From Paulownia fortunei (Eukaryota > Streptophyta > Magnoliopsida > Lamiales > Paulowniaceae), in NCBI GenBank assembly GCA_019321725.1, contig CM033106.1:20186551-20250550 (forward strand): a DNA stretch of 64,000 bases, given 5' to 3'. The notes beneath the pieces were generated by a model. It searched no databases and had not been told where the DNA came from. It saw only the letters and a list, made by a program, of their open reading frames with translations. Positions 13,166 to 25,260 of the stretch are shown in pieces. Position 1 is the stretch's first letter. Each line of letters begins with the position of its first letter. Both the position numbers and the translations under genes were made by a program.

Positions 13166-13328
13166 ATGCGATTGTTTCCAGTTTCATCCAGCTCAGATAG
13201 TTCACCTACGGAGCAGAGCAACTCGGAGAAAAGTGGGGCGATGCTGTACCTGAATATATATGATCTCACTCCTATTAACAACTATCTTTATTGGTTTGGA
13301 TGCGGAATTTATCATTCCGGCATTGAAG
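13166..13328 (+). CDS. DeSI-like gene, exon 1
   Basis: Encodes a serine-rich N-terminus, the first beta strands and catalytic His50. The donor is GAAG|GTAATT, in phase 1. Confidence 0.9.
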
Positions 13329-16300
13329 GTAATTTCGACTATTTATTGTTCAATGATCGAGTACTTTGTTATGTAGATTTTGCTTGTATTAGGGTGAGTC
13401 TAGTAGAGATTCGCTTTTTTACTGTATAATGCTATGTAAATTAGGCACTTGGTCTACTCCGTTTGATGACTGTCGGTTGGTGTCTCTTTAGCTGATTTTT
13501 GAGTTCTCTTTTTTGTCCATGTTGGCTGGTAGTTATGCTATAAGTAGTAGTGGCAGAATTTTTTCATGGATATTGGATACTGATGAGATGCAATACTATG
13601 GTTGTAACATTTTGCTAAAGATTTATTCATCTGGTGGTAAAGCTAAAATTATACTAAGAACTTTCCTTTTTCAGTTTGAGTTGAACATGGGCAATAAAGA
13701 AGGAATATTCACCGCTAGAAGGGTTTGCATGTTTTGGTTTCTTATAAGTTTTGCGGATAATGAATGCTAGAAATTGTTTTAACTTTCTTCTTTACAACAA
13801 CTTGAATATATAATAGGCTGATTGGTGACGTTAAATGAGTTTAGTGCAATAAGGTGATAGCACAACTCTTCTCAGGATTAGGAGTGGCTTAATTTATATC
13901 TCTGCATGAGTAAAGTTGAATGCTTGGAGACTCAGATGCATCTACTGCTCTGACTTGGCAGCTAACTGCTTGCAAGGCTTCAAATCTTGGTTTTCCAATT
14001 GGATGTTAAGGGAGGTTAAAGAGTAGACCTATAAGAAAACAACATACATTATATGCCATTAATACACTAATATAATTGAAGGGGGCCTAATTGGTCTCTT
14101 TTGTCTGTCACTGTTACAACCAGTTAGATGAAGACATCCGTTCGGTGGATTTGACTTCTCATCCCCCAAATTCCTTTCCTCTAATAAGCTCCGTCATTTT
14201 ACAGCTTGGACAACCTATTTTGCATTGGAAACTGCCTTAAATCCAGCATTTTACAGCTTGATAGCTTGGATAACTTCTTCTACCTTGGAAACTGCCTTAA
14301 ATATCAATATTTTAGATTTGGTGGTAATTTGCTATTGTAAATAGATGATAAATATTTGCCATCTGACCATAGGAAACCATAAAAGATCCAGATTGATTGG
14401 AATCTAAGTAGATTATAAGCTTTTGATATTAACATTTCCCCTCAATAAGATCCGAGCAACAGCAAAGATGATGTCCATAACTCAAAAGTTCGGTATTTTT
14501 CAAATTCTTGCCTTCTCTCCATTATTTGAAGGTACAAAATCACTATTGCCTGATCGTCTATTTAGTACAAAATCACTAATTCCATCTCATAAACATTGCA
14601 GTTAGTACCTCATTTATTTTGCCAACACCATGAATTTGGATTTAACTTATAAATCATTAACAACGTGTAGTTTCACATAACCTAGTTTTTATTTTTACAA
14701 TATTTGACTTTTTTTTTTTCATTTTGGATTTAACCTTAATACAATTATTTCTCATACCTAATGGAAGGAAACTTCTATTTTCATCAATTTCTTCAAAATT
14801 GACTTAGGCATTTTTTCACGTACCTCTTATTGCATCTTTCATATTTTATGTAATAATTTTTGTGATACAATTTATTTTTTATTTTTTGTTTTTGGTATCA
14901 ACATGCATGAATTGTGCCTCGGTTGCTAATCTAATTGGTTACCACCAGTGTAGCACAATACTAGGTGATACACCAAATCTTCTCATGATTAGGAATGGTT
15001 TAATTTAGATCTCACATGACTAGAGTTATGTGCTTGGAGATTAAGATGCATCTGGTAATGCAACTTGGGAGCTATTGCTCAAGGCTTAGTTCCAATAGAT
15101 GTCAAGGAAGGTTAATGTTGGAAATTCGCTCGGGTTTCAAACCTATGTCTCGATTGACATCCATATTTTAGTTGATTTCAATTTACAATTTGGATAGGAT
15201 TAGATTTATAATTGGATTGGGATTTTTCCTTGTGTAGGAAGATATATATACGTATATATACCAAATCCTTATCCTAATTGCATGAGGCAATTAATGTGTT
15301 CTTTTCAAAAGAAACACATTCTCCTTATTTTTTTCTCTACGACTCTCCTGAAATTTCTCTACAAGTTTCCACGGAGATTCACCAAAAACTTCATGGATTT
15401 GAGGTGTGTAAACGTGTGAATCACCCTGGTAGTAATCCACAAACGTGATCAAGGTGTGATTCTTTCAATGCATGAAGCTAGTAGGTGTATTACGTGTACA
15501 TATTCGTGATTGATTCAAAGGAAAGGAGCTTGGAGATATATTTGTGATTCATTCAAAGCTGAAGCTTGTAGGCGAACTTGATCTGACAAATGTGGATCGA
15601 TACATATATACCCAATGTGTTTGTATATGTATTCCAACAGTTAGAAAAAACCAAAAGATAAGGAAACTAGCATTATACGCCCCTGATATTTATATACTAA
15701 TGAAAACATCTTACATTTTCTACTATTTGCTGCTTCTTAGTGCAGGGATTACAGTTAATTCCCATCAATTACCATGTGGTCATCAGTCTTGAAAAATGCT
15801 TGTATTGGAACTGTTGTTCTGTTGTACGAGCTAGAATGATTACTGCTATTTTCTATTTTACATTGATTCCTAATTTTCTGTTTTAAGTTGATACGGTTAC
15901 TTTTATTCTTTGATGCTTCAGTTTTAGCATCTTTATGAAGGGTTCCAATTCCTTTGTGCCATATCTGAACTGAGTTGTTTTAGAATCTCAAATATGATGG
16001 ACCAATGGTTGATAACTTGATTTTTGATTGTGGTCTCCTGCACATCTATTCAAAGTTCTGATAAAAATGAAGTTTCAGGGTTTCATCAACATAATTTGTG
16101 CTTACTTCCTTTTAAGAAAGTACTTGTTAGCATTTGTATTAGCTTTTAATTTTTGTCGACTGCTCATAGCTTTCTTGTGGAACTTGCTTTGAAGTCACCA
16201 TCCGGATGCCCTAGTGAATTCAGGGTTCTGAAGCATTATTCATTGCTTAAGCTTTTTCATGTAACTTGCTTTGTACTTCCTTTTAGGTTTTAATTTACGT

Positions 16301-19300
16301 TGATTGCTTGGAGCTTTATTACCTTGCGATTTCCCATCTCCATGCCATCTCTTTCCTTCCCAATGGCCAAAGATTACAGCATTAACCAATACTCCCAAAA
16401 AATCCTTGAGCTTGTTGCCTTGGTCATCTCCCATTCGCCGTCCAACAGCACTTGATGGAGTTTAAGTTCTTAAGTGGCTTTCTCTATTTCCTTAGTCCCA
16501 CTTTGAGGAAATAACAAACAAGAAGTCTTTGGTTTAGTTTGACTCACGTGCTTCACAAGAAAGGCTAGATTCATGGCATGAGGGATAATTTTGGTTGTGT
16601 GTAAAGCTTCAGGAGAGAATATTTCTACTAGTGAATCTCTGTTCCAAATATGCCATGTAGATGCAAGACCAAGATATTGGAGCCACAAGGGTGAGCAGAG
16701 ACTTGGTAAATGTGTACTTTTACTTACTCCACATCTATTTGACAGCAGATGTAACTTTGATCCACTGTAGAATTTTACATGCTCTCAGTTTTTGGATGAT
16801 CTGTTAAAAATTCGAAGTGTGTAAAATCTCCTCTGCAGAAGTTTAGATGCTCTCAGCTTTTGGATGATCTGTTAAAAACTCAAAGTGCGCAAAATCTCCT
16901 CCATAGGACTATCACACTGACAAAACTTTCTCCTTCACTTAAGTTCTGGTTTTCTAATAGTTCCAGTAACTAACGGATTATGTCTGATTAGTCAAAAGAA
17001 AATTGAGCTTCTGGGCCCAGATAAGTGACCAATCCAACTCCATTTTATCGCTTCTCTTTATTGTCAGAGTGATGTGAAATGAAATGATCACCGGATATGA
17101 ATCTAATGTGTCATTACTGCTGCTTGTTTGTATCCTCACAAACAGGTACACCATGAATTATTTGTTTTAATGTGCTTTCAGATTGGCGCTTAATCATCTG
17201 AAAAATTCCATTTGCATATGTTATTTGCAATTTCAGAGACTTTGCAACTCAGGGGTGGAGTCAATTAGCTCACAAATAGGTTCATGTAACATCCACATTG
17301 AACCATAAGAAAATTGATTGCTCTTCCCCACTTCTTTGCTAATCCAGCTTTGACCTGTAGAAACCATTCACGATCCCTGCCATGTTAGGGAATATATAGG
17401 CTTTGATGACTGGAAAAAATTCTATATTTTTCATAAACATCAGAGGCTATGAGGAGACTTTGAATCCCATTAATCCTAGCAAACTCTCTTGTTTCCTCTG
17501 CAAAACATTACCAAATCAGTCCTTGTTCCTCTCTTTACATGTTCGCTTGCTTAACTGACTCTGTTATGTTAATGCATACTGTAGGTCAAGTTTGTTTTAG
17601 AAGGTCCATTAAAGTTTGTGACCGCACCAAAATAATTCAATTCCTGAGAGTTTATAATTTAGTGATGTATCTAACAAATGGAGTATGAAAGATGGGGATG
17701 GTGGTCTGACTGAGTATTTGGGAGACGTCTGGTCTGAGCATCAGGGAATACTATATTCCTTGAAGTATTGGCATTGCCTTTGTCTATATGTCCTTTAGTT
17801 GTCCCATCCATTCCATTTGGCAATTATCTCCACTTGCACTGCAGTTGGATCTCATTATACGCATATGCTTTCCATTATTTTGCATCTGCTGGAACTCCAT
17901 GTATTACTCCAATAGCGTACTTGCTTTAGCACTATCTTCAGCTACCTTGGTCTTCAATGATAGAATCTTCTTCGATCCCATCATCTTCACCTTCTGGAAA
18001 TAAATGTAATCTTTGAAGTCCATCTTACTATAAGCACCGACTTATCTTACCTTATCTTCAACAATACGTCTATTTATGGTTGATGGTTTCTTCTGATCCC
18101 ACAAAAAAATTATTTCTGTTCCTAGTTTTATGTCAGGTTGAAACAAAGAGCTTCATAACAGATGAATACTTATTTAAAGGGTTGAAACCCCTTGAGCATC
18201 TCACTTTATACCAAAAGACTGAATAATCTGAGCAATTTTTACATAAGATGGTAAGAGAACCATTTGCAATTAAGTTAGGAGAAGTGATAATGGGTTTGGC
18301 ATCAGTGAGCAAGTTGCTTTTTTCATGATAGAGACAGGACAAGAAATGCTCAACAGGGTTGAAAGGGTGTGTTTTAGAATGTGGGAAAGGGGCAAGGAGG
18401 ATTCCTGGATATAAAATCTAATGAAGGTTGACACATCCGGGCAATGAGAAGAGTCTGGTGCTTAGGCTGGTCAGTGAGGATGTTATTTTCTGAAAGATAT
18501 GCACATGGTAAGGATGGTAGCTATCCGCCCAAGCAATGAGGATTCTTGAAAGATTTGTCACTAGCTTCAATGAAAAATCATAGAACTCTTGTATTTTGAC
18601 AAATATTTTAACTGGAGAGCATGGGAAAGTATGTGAAAGAGTATGTGTGCACTAATAAATAATGTAATCCTAGATTCTTCAGTTTCCTCTTCCTTGTTTA
18701 CATGCTTGTGGCTGGAGTTTCAGAGTCTATTTTCTTTATTTTGTTTTAACTGTCTTTCAATTGAAGAGACTAAATCTGTCTTAACAATTGGGAAAATGAA
18801 AAGAGTATCCTTTAAACATGTGCATCTTAAAATTGTATATGGACAAAGAGCAAAATAATTAACCGTGCTTCTTAATCTCTCATGTAATGGCTGCTTTTGA
18901 CTTGCCAATAAAATGTTCTAGAGCAGCATCCCACTTTCTATCAGATTTCTTTCACTTGTGATCCCCAATCTATGTAACCTCTATTATTCATTAATAGCAG
19001 TGTAACACAAATTCAAGAACCTAAATATTGAAAATTTCAGAAAAAAAGGTAGGATTACAAATGGAATGTATGTTCAACATAAATCTGGAAATTATGTAGA
19101 CATATTTTTCTGTACCTGTGACATACTTGTGCCCATGATGTACACTCATCAGCTGATTGACTTCGCAACTCTTAACACTAGGATCTCTTTCTTGATTTGG
19201 TCCCAATTCTACAATTTTCTTTTCTTACTTTTTAACATCAGGTATATGCATAGCTCATTAGGAGAGTTTGTTCTTGGGCCATCTATTTCCCTTAATCTTT

Positions 19301-22300
19301 GTACTAGTATTCTAGAAAAGGCAATATCTGACTTTTTCTCTGCAAAAAATTTCCAAAATGTTTTGAAGAAGCTATTGGCTATGCATTTTTTAGGTGTTCT
19401 AAATATGCTCTGCTTGATTTTCCCTTCTAATTCCCCTAGAGTCTGTAATTTGTTCTACCAATGGTGTTGCTTCCTGCAATTTTTTATGGTCTGTGACGAG
19501 AAACAACATGAATCTTATCTATCTTTATTAACGCAAACATGTCTTCTAAATCTGCTCATCATCATAGGAAATGCTATCACGACTCTGCTTTCTGTGTACA
19601 CCTGAGTATGAACAGTAGGACCATGTGGTCCCTAAGGCTTGTGACTTGCACTTTTTTGCCTGTTTTAAATTTGGTAGTTTAATTTCCTCATTCGAGGGAA
19701 AAAGATTGTTTGAATGGATATCATTCATATGCTTCTTATTCGCTTTGATCATAATATAACACGACAAGCATGTTAAGTGAGAGTCATGCATTCAAAATCC
19801 CCAAGATCAACTCTTCTATCATCCATTTAGTTGGAGATAGTATAGCACTGACATGAAATTCACATGCGATTCCACTAGATTTCTTTAAGGATTTAATTAT
19901 ACATCTAAAGCTTCAGAAACCTTTTGGCAGTTATTGCTACATTCAGTGTGAATCCTCATGGTGCCTTGGTCTTAGACATATCATATTGTATCCCATAAAA
20001 ACTTTATTTTCTCCCTATTTTTAACTACAAAGTGTGAGGAGATATTATATGTGATGAGCTAATGACAATCAGTATGTCTATGTTAGTCTGGGTGTTCTGG
20101 TATATTTTCGGAGAACTCTGCATTAACTATTTCTTTAGTTTATACTTGGAGAAACCTTCTCTTTATGTTAACTTGGTAATTTACTGCTTCTTTTAGTTAG
20201 TTTATGAAATGAAAGTAGCTATATCCATTGCAATTGTTCTTTATGTGTTTAGAGTTAAGTATATGTTTTATGCAACTAGTATATTTCAAATATTGTATCT
20301 GAACTACTAAATACTGGAAATTGCATGTCTGACATCACAATGGTAGTGCATTGAGTTAATGTTGTAGTCGTGTATTTCCTTCATCATGTTATATTAGTTA
20401 TCTGGGTGCCATCTCTGGTGACCATAGCAAAAGTCCTAAAATGGGTGGAATTTTTAGTAGCTGTATTTGGTTAACAATCTTTTGCTATTGGATACAATCC
20501 ATTATAAAGCAAACCACTTCATACCAAATGGAACTATTGTCATCCTTTTCATTCACAATGGTACATAGCCTTTCTATACGCACTTTCTTGAACTGTTTGT
20601 TTTGTCACTTTTATGTGATGGCCCTTTGTCTTTGATGTTTTTGTCATCCTGAGGAACTTTTATACCTTTAGTAATCAATTTTCTAAATTTTATGAAATAG
20701 CACATGGCCTGGAATATGGTTTTGGAGCTCACGAGTACCCCACCAGTGGAGTGTTTGAGGTTGAACCTAGAAGTTGCCCCGGTTTTATCTTTAGGCGCAC
20801 AATCATTTTGGGAAGCACTGTCATGTCTCGTTCAGAATTTCGCTCATTCATGGAGCATCTTTCCAACAAATATCATGGGGTCACATACAATTTGATTTCT
20901 AAGAATTGCAACCATTTCACTGATGAAGTTTGCCTGCGTCTCACTGGAAAACCTATACCTGGGTGGGTGAATCGATTGGCTCGGTTAGGTGAGGAGTAAC
21001 ATCTTTTCTTGCATTTCTTATGTCAATATTTGGAGCTAAGTTGTTTAATATGATGCCTATCCAGGATTGAAATGATACCCATATTTTATCAGGGTTTAAA
21101 TTCTAGTATTTATCAGTATTATATATGATTAAACACATAATAAATACTTCTGAGTCTTTATGGTGCAAATCACAAATCATTTAGCTGTTATGCCCTTAAA
21201 GAGAGAGAGAGAGAGAGATTATTGTATAAATTTTTTATTTTGAGTGCTGATGGTCTACACTATTTCCAATCTTCCTCACTATCTTACATTATTTATCTGT
21301 AATTTCAGGTTCTTTTTGTAATTGTCTGCTGCCTGAAAGTATCCAGGCTACTTCAGTCACACATCTTCCTGATCTTGAAATGTATTCAGGCAAGTTCTTT
21401 TAGATATTGACCATATGGTATATGTGCTTTATCATACAATTCATCGTTTTCTGTTAATACGGGATTAAAAAGTTTGGAAACCTTCCTTATGCTAATTTCC
21501 ATGATCGGCGATTGAAAATAGAAACTAAAGTTGTTTGGGAGAAATAGACAATCCTGGCATCTGCATTAGCTTGTCTATCACGAGTCACCAAATAACCTTG
21601 GAATTTATCTTCCATTCTTCTCGAAGGATGTGGGTCATACAAGCATGACACCTCTAAGAGGTGTTTCATTTTTGTTCTTCCCTTTATTATTTTGATACCT
21701 TCTAAATTCCTGTTGATAATTATGAGTAGCAGAACTGAAGGTGTCTTTTTTGAATAATGTAAAAAATGTTAATTGGTAGCCATAAATCTTTGGCTTATCC
21801 TTTTTCTGTTGCTTTTTAAGGGCTTTTGATGTATAGGTCCCAATAGTGTGATCAAATACAAGATCTAGAGAATATGTCTAGCTCTTTTACCAAATCCATT
21901 TATGATTTGGTCAAATTAAAATCTTACTGATACTGATACTGTATTGATACTTCATGAAACCTTGATTTTTCTTGAATAACTTTAAAGGAAAGAGCTGATT
22001 TTTTTTTTTAATTTTTTTTTTGTTACTTCAGTAACATAAGAAATAGTTTGTTTGAGCCTTTTTCTCTGGCTTCCAAAGTGGCTTCATTTTTTAGGTCCAA
22101 CAATGTGTATATGTAAACAAACTTTGTCGTTGTAGCCCTTTTCTGACAAATGCACTAATGATTTGGTCAAATCAAAATTTTATCTGTTTGCACTGTTGTT
22201 TCTCTGTGTTTAGAGGGACTTATTGTTCAATATTTCAATCTTATCTGTTTAACTTCTTGTAATATTTTGTATTTTCCTAAACAGAAGATGGAACCGATTT

Positions 22301-22427
22301 TGGTGCATCATCTGTAACAGGAGAGAGTGAAGAGGAGGATATAGATCATCATCTGCTTACCACACAAAACAGTGATATGGCATTTTTGAAAGACAAACCA
22401 GTGAGGCTAGCAAAAGATATTCTTTGA
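13166..22427 (+). CDS. DeSI-like (PPPDE domain) deubiquitinase/deSUMOylase family protein
   Basis: Four exons, 13166-13328, 20701-20988, 21309-21389 and 22285-22427, join to 675 nt, giving 224 residues with a TGA stop. All three introns are in phase 1. The product is a thiol isopeptidase of the PPPDE family, which removes ubiquitin or SUMO-like modifiers. The core runs from about residue 26 (M-L-Y-L-N-I-Y-D-L) to 150. The catalytic dyad is visible as His50 in I-Y-H-S-G-I-E and Cys124 in S-K-N-C-N-H-F. The length equals that of the common plant family members (about 220-230), with an acidic, low-complexity C-terminal tail. The start is the ATG at 13166 because the preceding in-frame codons lack an ATG. 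No signal peptide or membrane segment is seen, so a cytosolic or nuclear location is likely. Intron 1 is 7.4 kb and rich in mobile DNA. Intron 3 uses a GC donor. Upstream specificity (ubiquitin or SUMO) cannot be told from sequence. Confidence 0.92.
13850..15115 (+). repeat. Two diverged copies of a roughly 180-bp sequence in intron 1
   Basis: The copies at 13850-14030 and 14940-15115 share GGTGATA, GATTAGGA, GTGCTTGGAGA and GATGCATCT blocks in the same order. They are probably remnants of one non-autonomous element. The second copy is the insertion site of the solo LTR. Confidence 0.55.
14200..14330 (+). repeat. Short tandem duplication
   Basis: The phrase TTGGAAACTGCCTTAAAT occurs twice, about 65 bp apart (around 14224 and 14285), with matching flanks TTTTACAGCTTG and AGCTTGGA. 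It is a simple local duplication. Confidence 0.6.
15116..15639 (+). mobile_element. Solo LTR (524 bp)
   Basis: The element begins TGTTGGAA and ends TTCCAACA, a perfect 8-bp terminal inverted repeat with TG...CA ends. It is flanked by GTTAA (15111-15115) and GTTAG (15640-15644), a 5-bp target duplication with one mismatch. A TATA-rich stretch lies at about 15244-15262. No internal region remains, so it is the product of LTR-LTR recombination. The strand assignment rests on the TATA position. The family is not determined, and it is not the copia family found at 38-62 kb. Confidence 0.8.
16780..16912 (+). repeat. Two tandem copies of a 68-bp unit
   Basis: The units at 16780-16847 and 16848-16912 share TGCTCTCAG, TTTTGGATGATCTGTTAAAAA and AAAATCTCCTC with few differences. 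They lie within intron 1. Confidence 0.75.
20701..20988 (+). CDS. DeSI-like gene, exon 2
   Basis: Encodes H-G-L-E-Y-G-F-G-A-H, the central PPPDE core and catalytic Cys124. The acceptor is GAAATAG|CA and the donor is TTAG|GTGAGG, both in phase 1. This is the most conserved part of the gene. Confidence 0.93.
21201..21218 (+). repeat. (GA)9 microsatellite
   Basis: A perfect dinucleotide run lies in intron 2 of the DeSI-like gene. Confidence 0.9.
21309..21389 (+). CDS. DeSI-like gene, exon 3
   Basis: Encodes the end of the domain (S-F-C-N-C-L-L-P-E-S-I-Q). The acceptor is ATTTCAG|GT. The donor is CAG|GCAAGT, a non-canonical GC donor that otherwise matches the donor consensus well. Confidence 0.9.
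22285..22427 (+). CDS. DeSI-like gene, exon 4 and stop
   Basis: Encodes the acidic tail (E-S-E-E-E-D-I-D) and ends K-D-I-L before TGA at 22425-22427. The acceptor is CTAAACAG|AA. The 3' UTR probably extends about 100 bp further. Confidence 0.88.
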
Positions 22428-24625
22428 CTTTCATTTCTCTTGCCCTACAATTTCTTAATTGTCTTGTTTGTACAAGTAGTGTGTAAATCTCCATTGTATT
22501 TTGTTAAACATAGCAATATCAATCAATTTGTTTGTGTGTTTTTATTCTTGGCATGGTAGTCAGGTAAGCAGCTTATCATTCATTAATGTATGCTTTATCC
22601 AACTTTGGTTTGGAAATGTCATCCTACTATTTGTTTGCTGTAAGATTTGATATGGACTACTTCTTGCGGGCATCTTTTTTTCTCTCTACTGGGGAGTGAG
22701 GAAATGCAACTATTCGGTTTGTGACAAACTTATATCTTGTCTGAGAGAGGAGCTTTTCTGATGATTTCAGGACTCATTTTTTGCAATTTCAACCTTGGTT
22801 GTACTTTGGCGATTTTTATTCATGTTTTCATGGGTGAATTATGTCCAACTGGTTTATTTGCTGGAACTTGTTTTCTACATCTGGAAATTCCTGTCATTGT
22901 CTTCCCCACAAATGTTTCTTTTGAACCAGCTGGTTGGTTTTACCTTCAGAAGATTTGCAAGAGCTCTTCATGGTTTCATACAGGCAATTTATCTTTGTAA
23001 ACTAAAAACTCAACCAGTAATACTCAGTGGCCAAAGTTTGGCTTTTTCGAATTACCTTTTTAACAACATGAAATTTTTATGTTAAGAATATCATTTGTTA
23101 TGTGGATTGTCTAAATAGTTGAATTCATCTTAGTATGTTTGATTAACAATTTGGTGGCAAAATTAGTTGCGGTGAAAAAAAAGAGGTGATGATTTATAAA
23201 TGGTTGGCATTGTGGTTGACACGAGCATGTGAGCTTAGGCGTGCATGTAAGATTGCAGTTTTGAATTCCAATGTTGCCAACTTCATTTTGCCATACCAAA
23301 GTAAATTGTCTTGCTAATAGAAATACATTGTAAGTTGGTTATGTATATCCTAGCCGTGGTGTGCATAGCTTGCCTTTGACTATCCAAAAGCGGATTGAAA
23401 TATATATTGATTCAGATACTACTTCAGCATAATACCAAACACAATAACAACAATGATGTTAAGTTTCTGTGGTATATAATCAGATCAGTGCTTCAACTTT
23501 ATTGAGAAGCTATTTGGTTAAGGACAAATAGTGCAGGAAACATCTTTCAATGAGGTAGAGCAAGAAAGGGTGATTGGCAAGGGACCATGAAACCAAAGCC
23601 TAAAATGAGAATTCTCAATATGTAATAAACCTCAATCTGCTTTGATCTTACTTCAAATCTTCTGCTGTGTTTTTTCTACTTACGAAAGCTTTTTTCTGAT
23701 GCTAATTTATTGCACATTACGAAATTCCCCGACTTAAATATGTTCAGCAAAACAAAACATTGATCCCTTTTGCCAACTTATGGTGATTTATCAAAATCCA
23801 TCTCCTACGATACCGAAAGACAACCATCTCGACCCAACAAATCCTGCACTTGAAGTTTTCTTAATCTAATTCTTTCTCTTACTACCCTATTCATCTACTT
23901 TTATGTTTTGAAGAGTACGTATATATCACTTAATGTTTGTCTGTGCAGTCATTCAATTTTAAACAGACTGACACGCTCTTGTCTATTTGATGGCTTCCCT
24001 ATCTTACAAAAAGTCCCATTGTAATTCTCGCCATGTCTTTGGTTAATCTTGTGTAAGAGGATCAGGACTAGGGAAACTAGAAACATATAAAATGTTTATA
24101 AGCTAATAAGATATTAAGATATGATAAACTATTTTAAAAAAATAAATAAAAAATTCCTAACTTGATTGTGATTCTAAATTAGAGTGAGTTTGGTAAAACC
24201 CGAATCCTGACCCACCAGACCTATTAAGGATCCAGATCCACCCAACTTCGTACTCAATCGGCCTGCTTTGAATCGAATCTAAACTTGATAGGTTGGAACC
24301 GCTAAACCTAATTTAAAATTTTAAAAATACTTAAAAAATTAATTTATTAATAAAATATCATCGTAACTTTAAAAATATAAAAAACATAATATTATTACAA
24401 AATAAAATAATTATTTGTAGCTTATGCATGCATCCTTTCATTTTCTAATTTTTGAACTCATTTTTCACTTCTGTGTATATTGAAAACATAAACTCTTTAT
24501 TAAGTTTTTTCTTATTTTAATTTATAAAAATGCATATTTATTTATTTTCATGTTGAGTGTATACGTAATATAGTAATACTTTTTCATATAAACATCACAC
24601 ATATACAAACATAAAATATATATAA
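22428..24625. other. 3' UTR and convergent intergenic region
   Basis: The first 100 bp or so should be 3' UTR of the DeSI-like gene. The remainder has no supportable gene. From about 24180 the text (ACCCGAATCCTGACCC, GATCCAGATCCACC) looks like the end of a degenerate non-autonomous DNA element that may include the palindrome at 24626. Confidence 0.4.
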
Positions 24626-24826
24626 GGGTTTTTATATTTTTGACCCAATATATTTAGTATGGGTTATAAATCTAGTTTAATCCAACAATCTCACTCAACA
24701 TATTATATAATAACAATCTCACTCAACATATTATATAATATTTATATAATATGTTGAGTGAGATTGTTGAATTAAACTAAATTCATAACCCATACTAAAT
24801 ACATTGGGTCAAAAATATAAAAACCC
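24626..24826. repeat. 201-bp palindrome between convergent genes
   Basis: The left arm begins GGGTTTTTATATTTTTGACC and the right arm ends in its complement, GGTCAAAAATATAAAAACCC with one base difference. The pairing continues through TAGTATGGGTTAT and TCTCACTCAACATATTATATAA to the centre. Within the left half, AACAATCTCACTCAACATAT is duplicated in tandem (about 24684 and 24712). A MITE or a foldback end is the likely origin. The transcript would be an almost perfect hairpin. Confidence 0.8.
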
Positions 24827-25260
24827 AAGACCCCACTCCGTACCCACTATATGGGTCCAATACCAGGCAGGTGTGGAAACCCGGAGCAATTGCCATCCCT
24901 AGTTTAGGTGAAAAGCTCTAAGTAGACAATCAAACAGAAAATACTGCAATGCAGTCCTACGTAAGCATATGAAATGGTCAGCAACAGAAGCCCATAAATC
25001 TGTTCATTCTCAGCTGTGTGCCAGCCTAATACATTACAGATAATATTACACAGTGTTCATAAAGCAATATACAAGTTATAATTCAGAAATTATAGTTCAT
25101 GCTATGGACCAGGACGGATAACCTGTATCAAGCTGGGAGATCCTGGCTCGAGTTATTGATGTACTGAATAAACAATGACTAATAACAGCATCCAAAGTAG
25201 AGTGATGAAAGATATCATCCACCAAAACAAGTTGCTTTAACTGTACTGGTTTAGCTGCAG

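Larger units (their letters stand above)
13329..20700 (+). other. 7.4-kb first intron of the DeSI-like gene
   Basis: The intron is bounded by GTAATT and AAATAG. It holds an older dispersed duplication (13850-14030 with 14940-15115), a solo LTR (15116-15639) and short tandem duplications. Open frames inside (for example 19066-19605, plus, 179 codons) match no family and have intron-like composition. I therefore do not call a nested gene. Confidence 0.75.

Noticed and set aside
16230..16700. Minus-strand open frames in intron 1 that could be a nested gene
   Set aside because: The frames are short, need several frame changes, and show no recognisable motif or splice pattern. They could be an old pseudogene but support is lacking.
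17788..18003. A 71-codon plus frame, whose reverse strand reads as a charged peptide
   Set aside because: It is slightly suggestive of a decayed transposon-related protein on the minus strand, but there is no motif that names a family.
19066..19605. A 179-codon plus-strand open frame in DeSI intron 1
   Set aside because: It matches no family I recognise, is rich in F/L/C as expected for T-rich intron DNA, and has no context of its own. Treated as chance.
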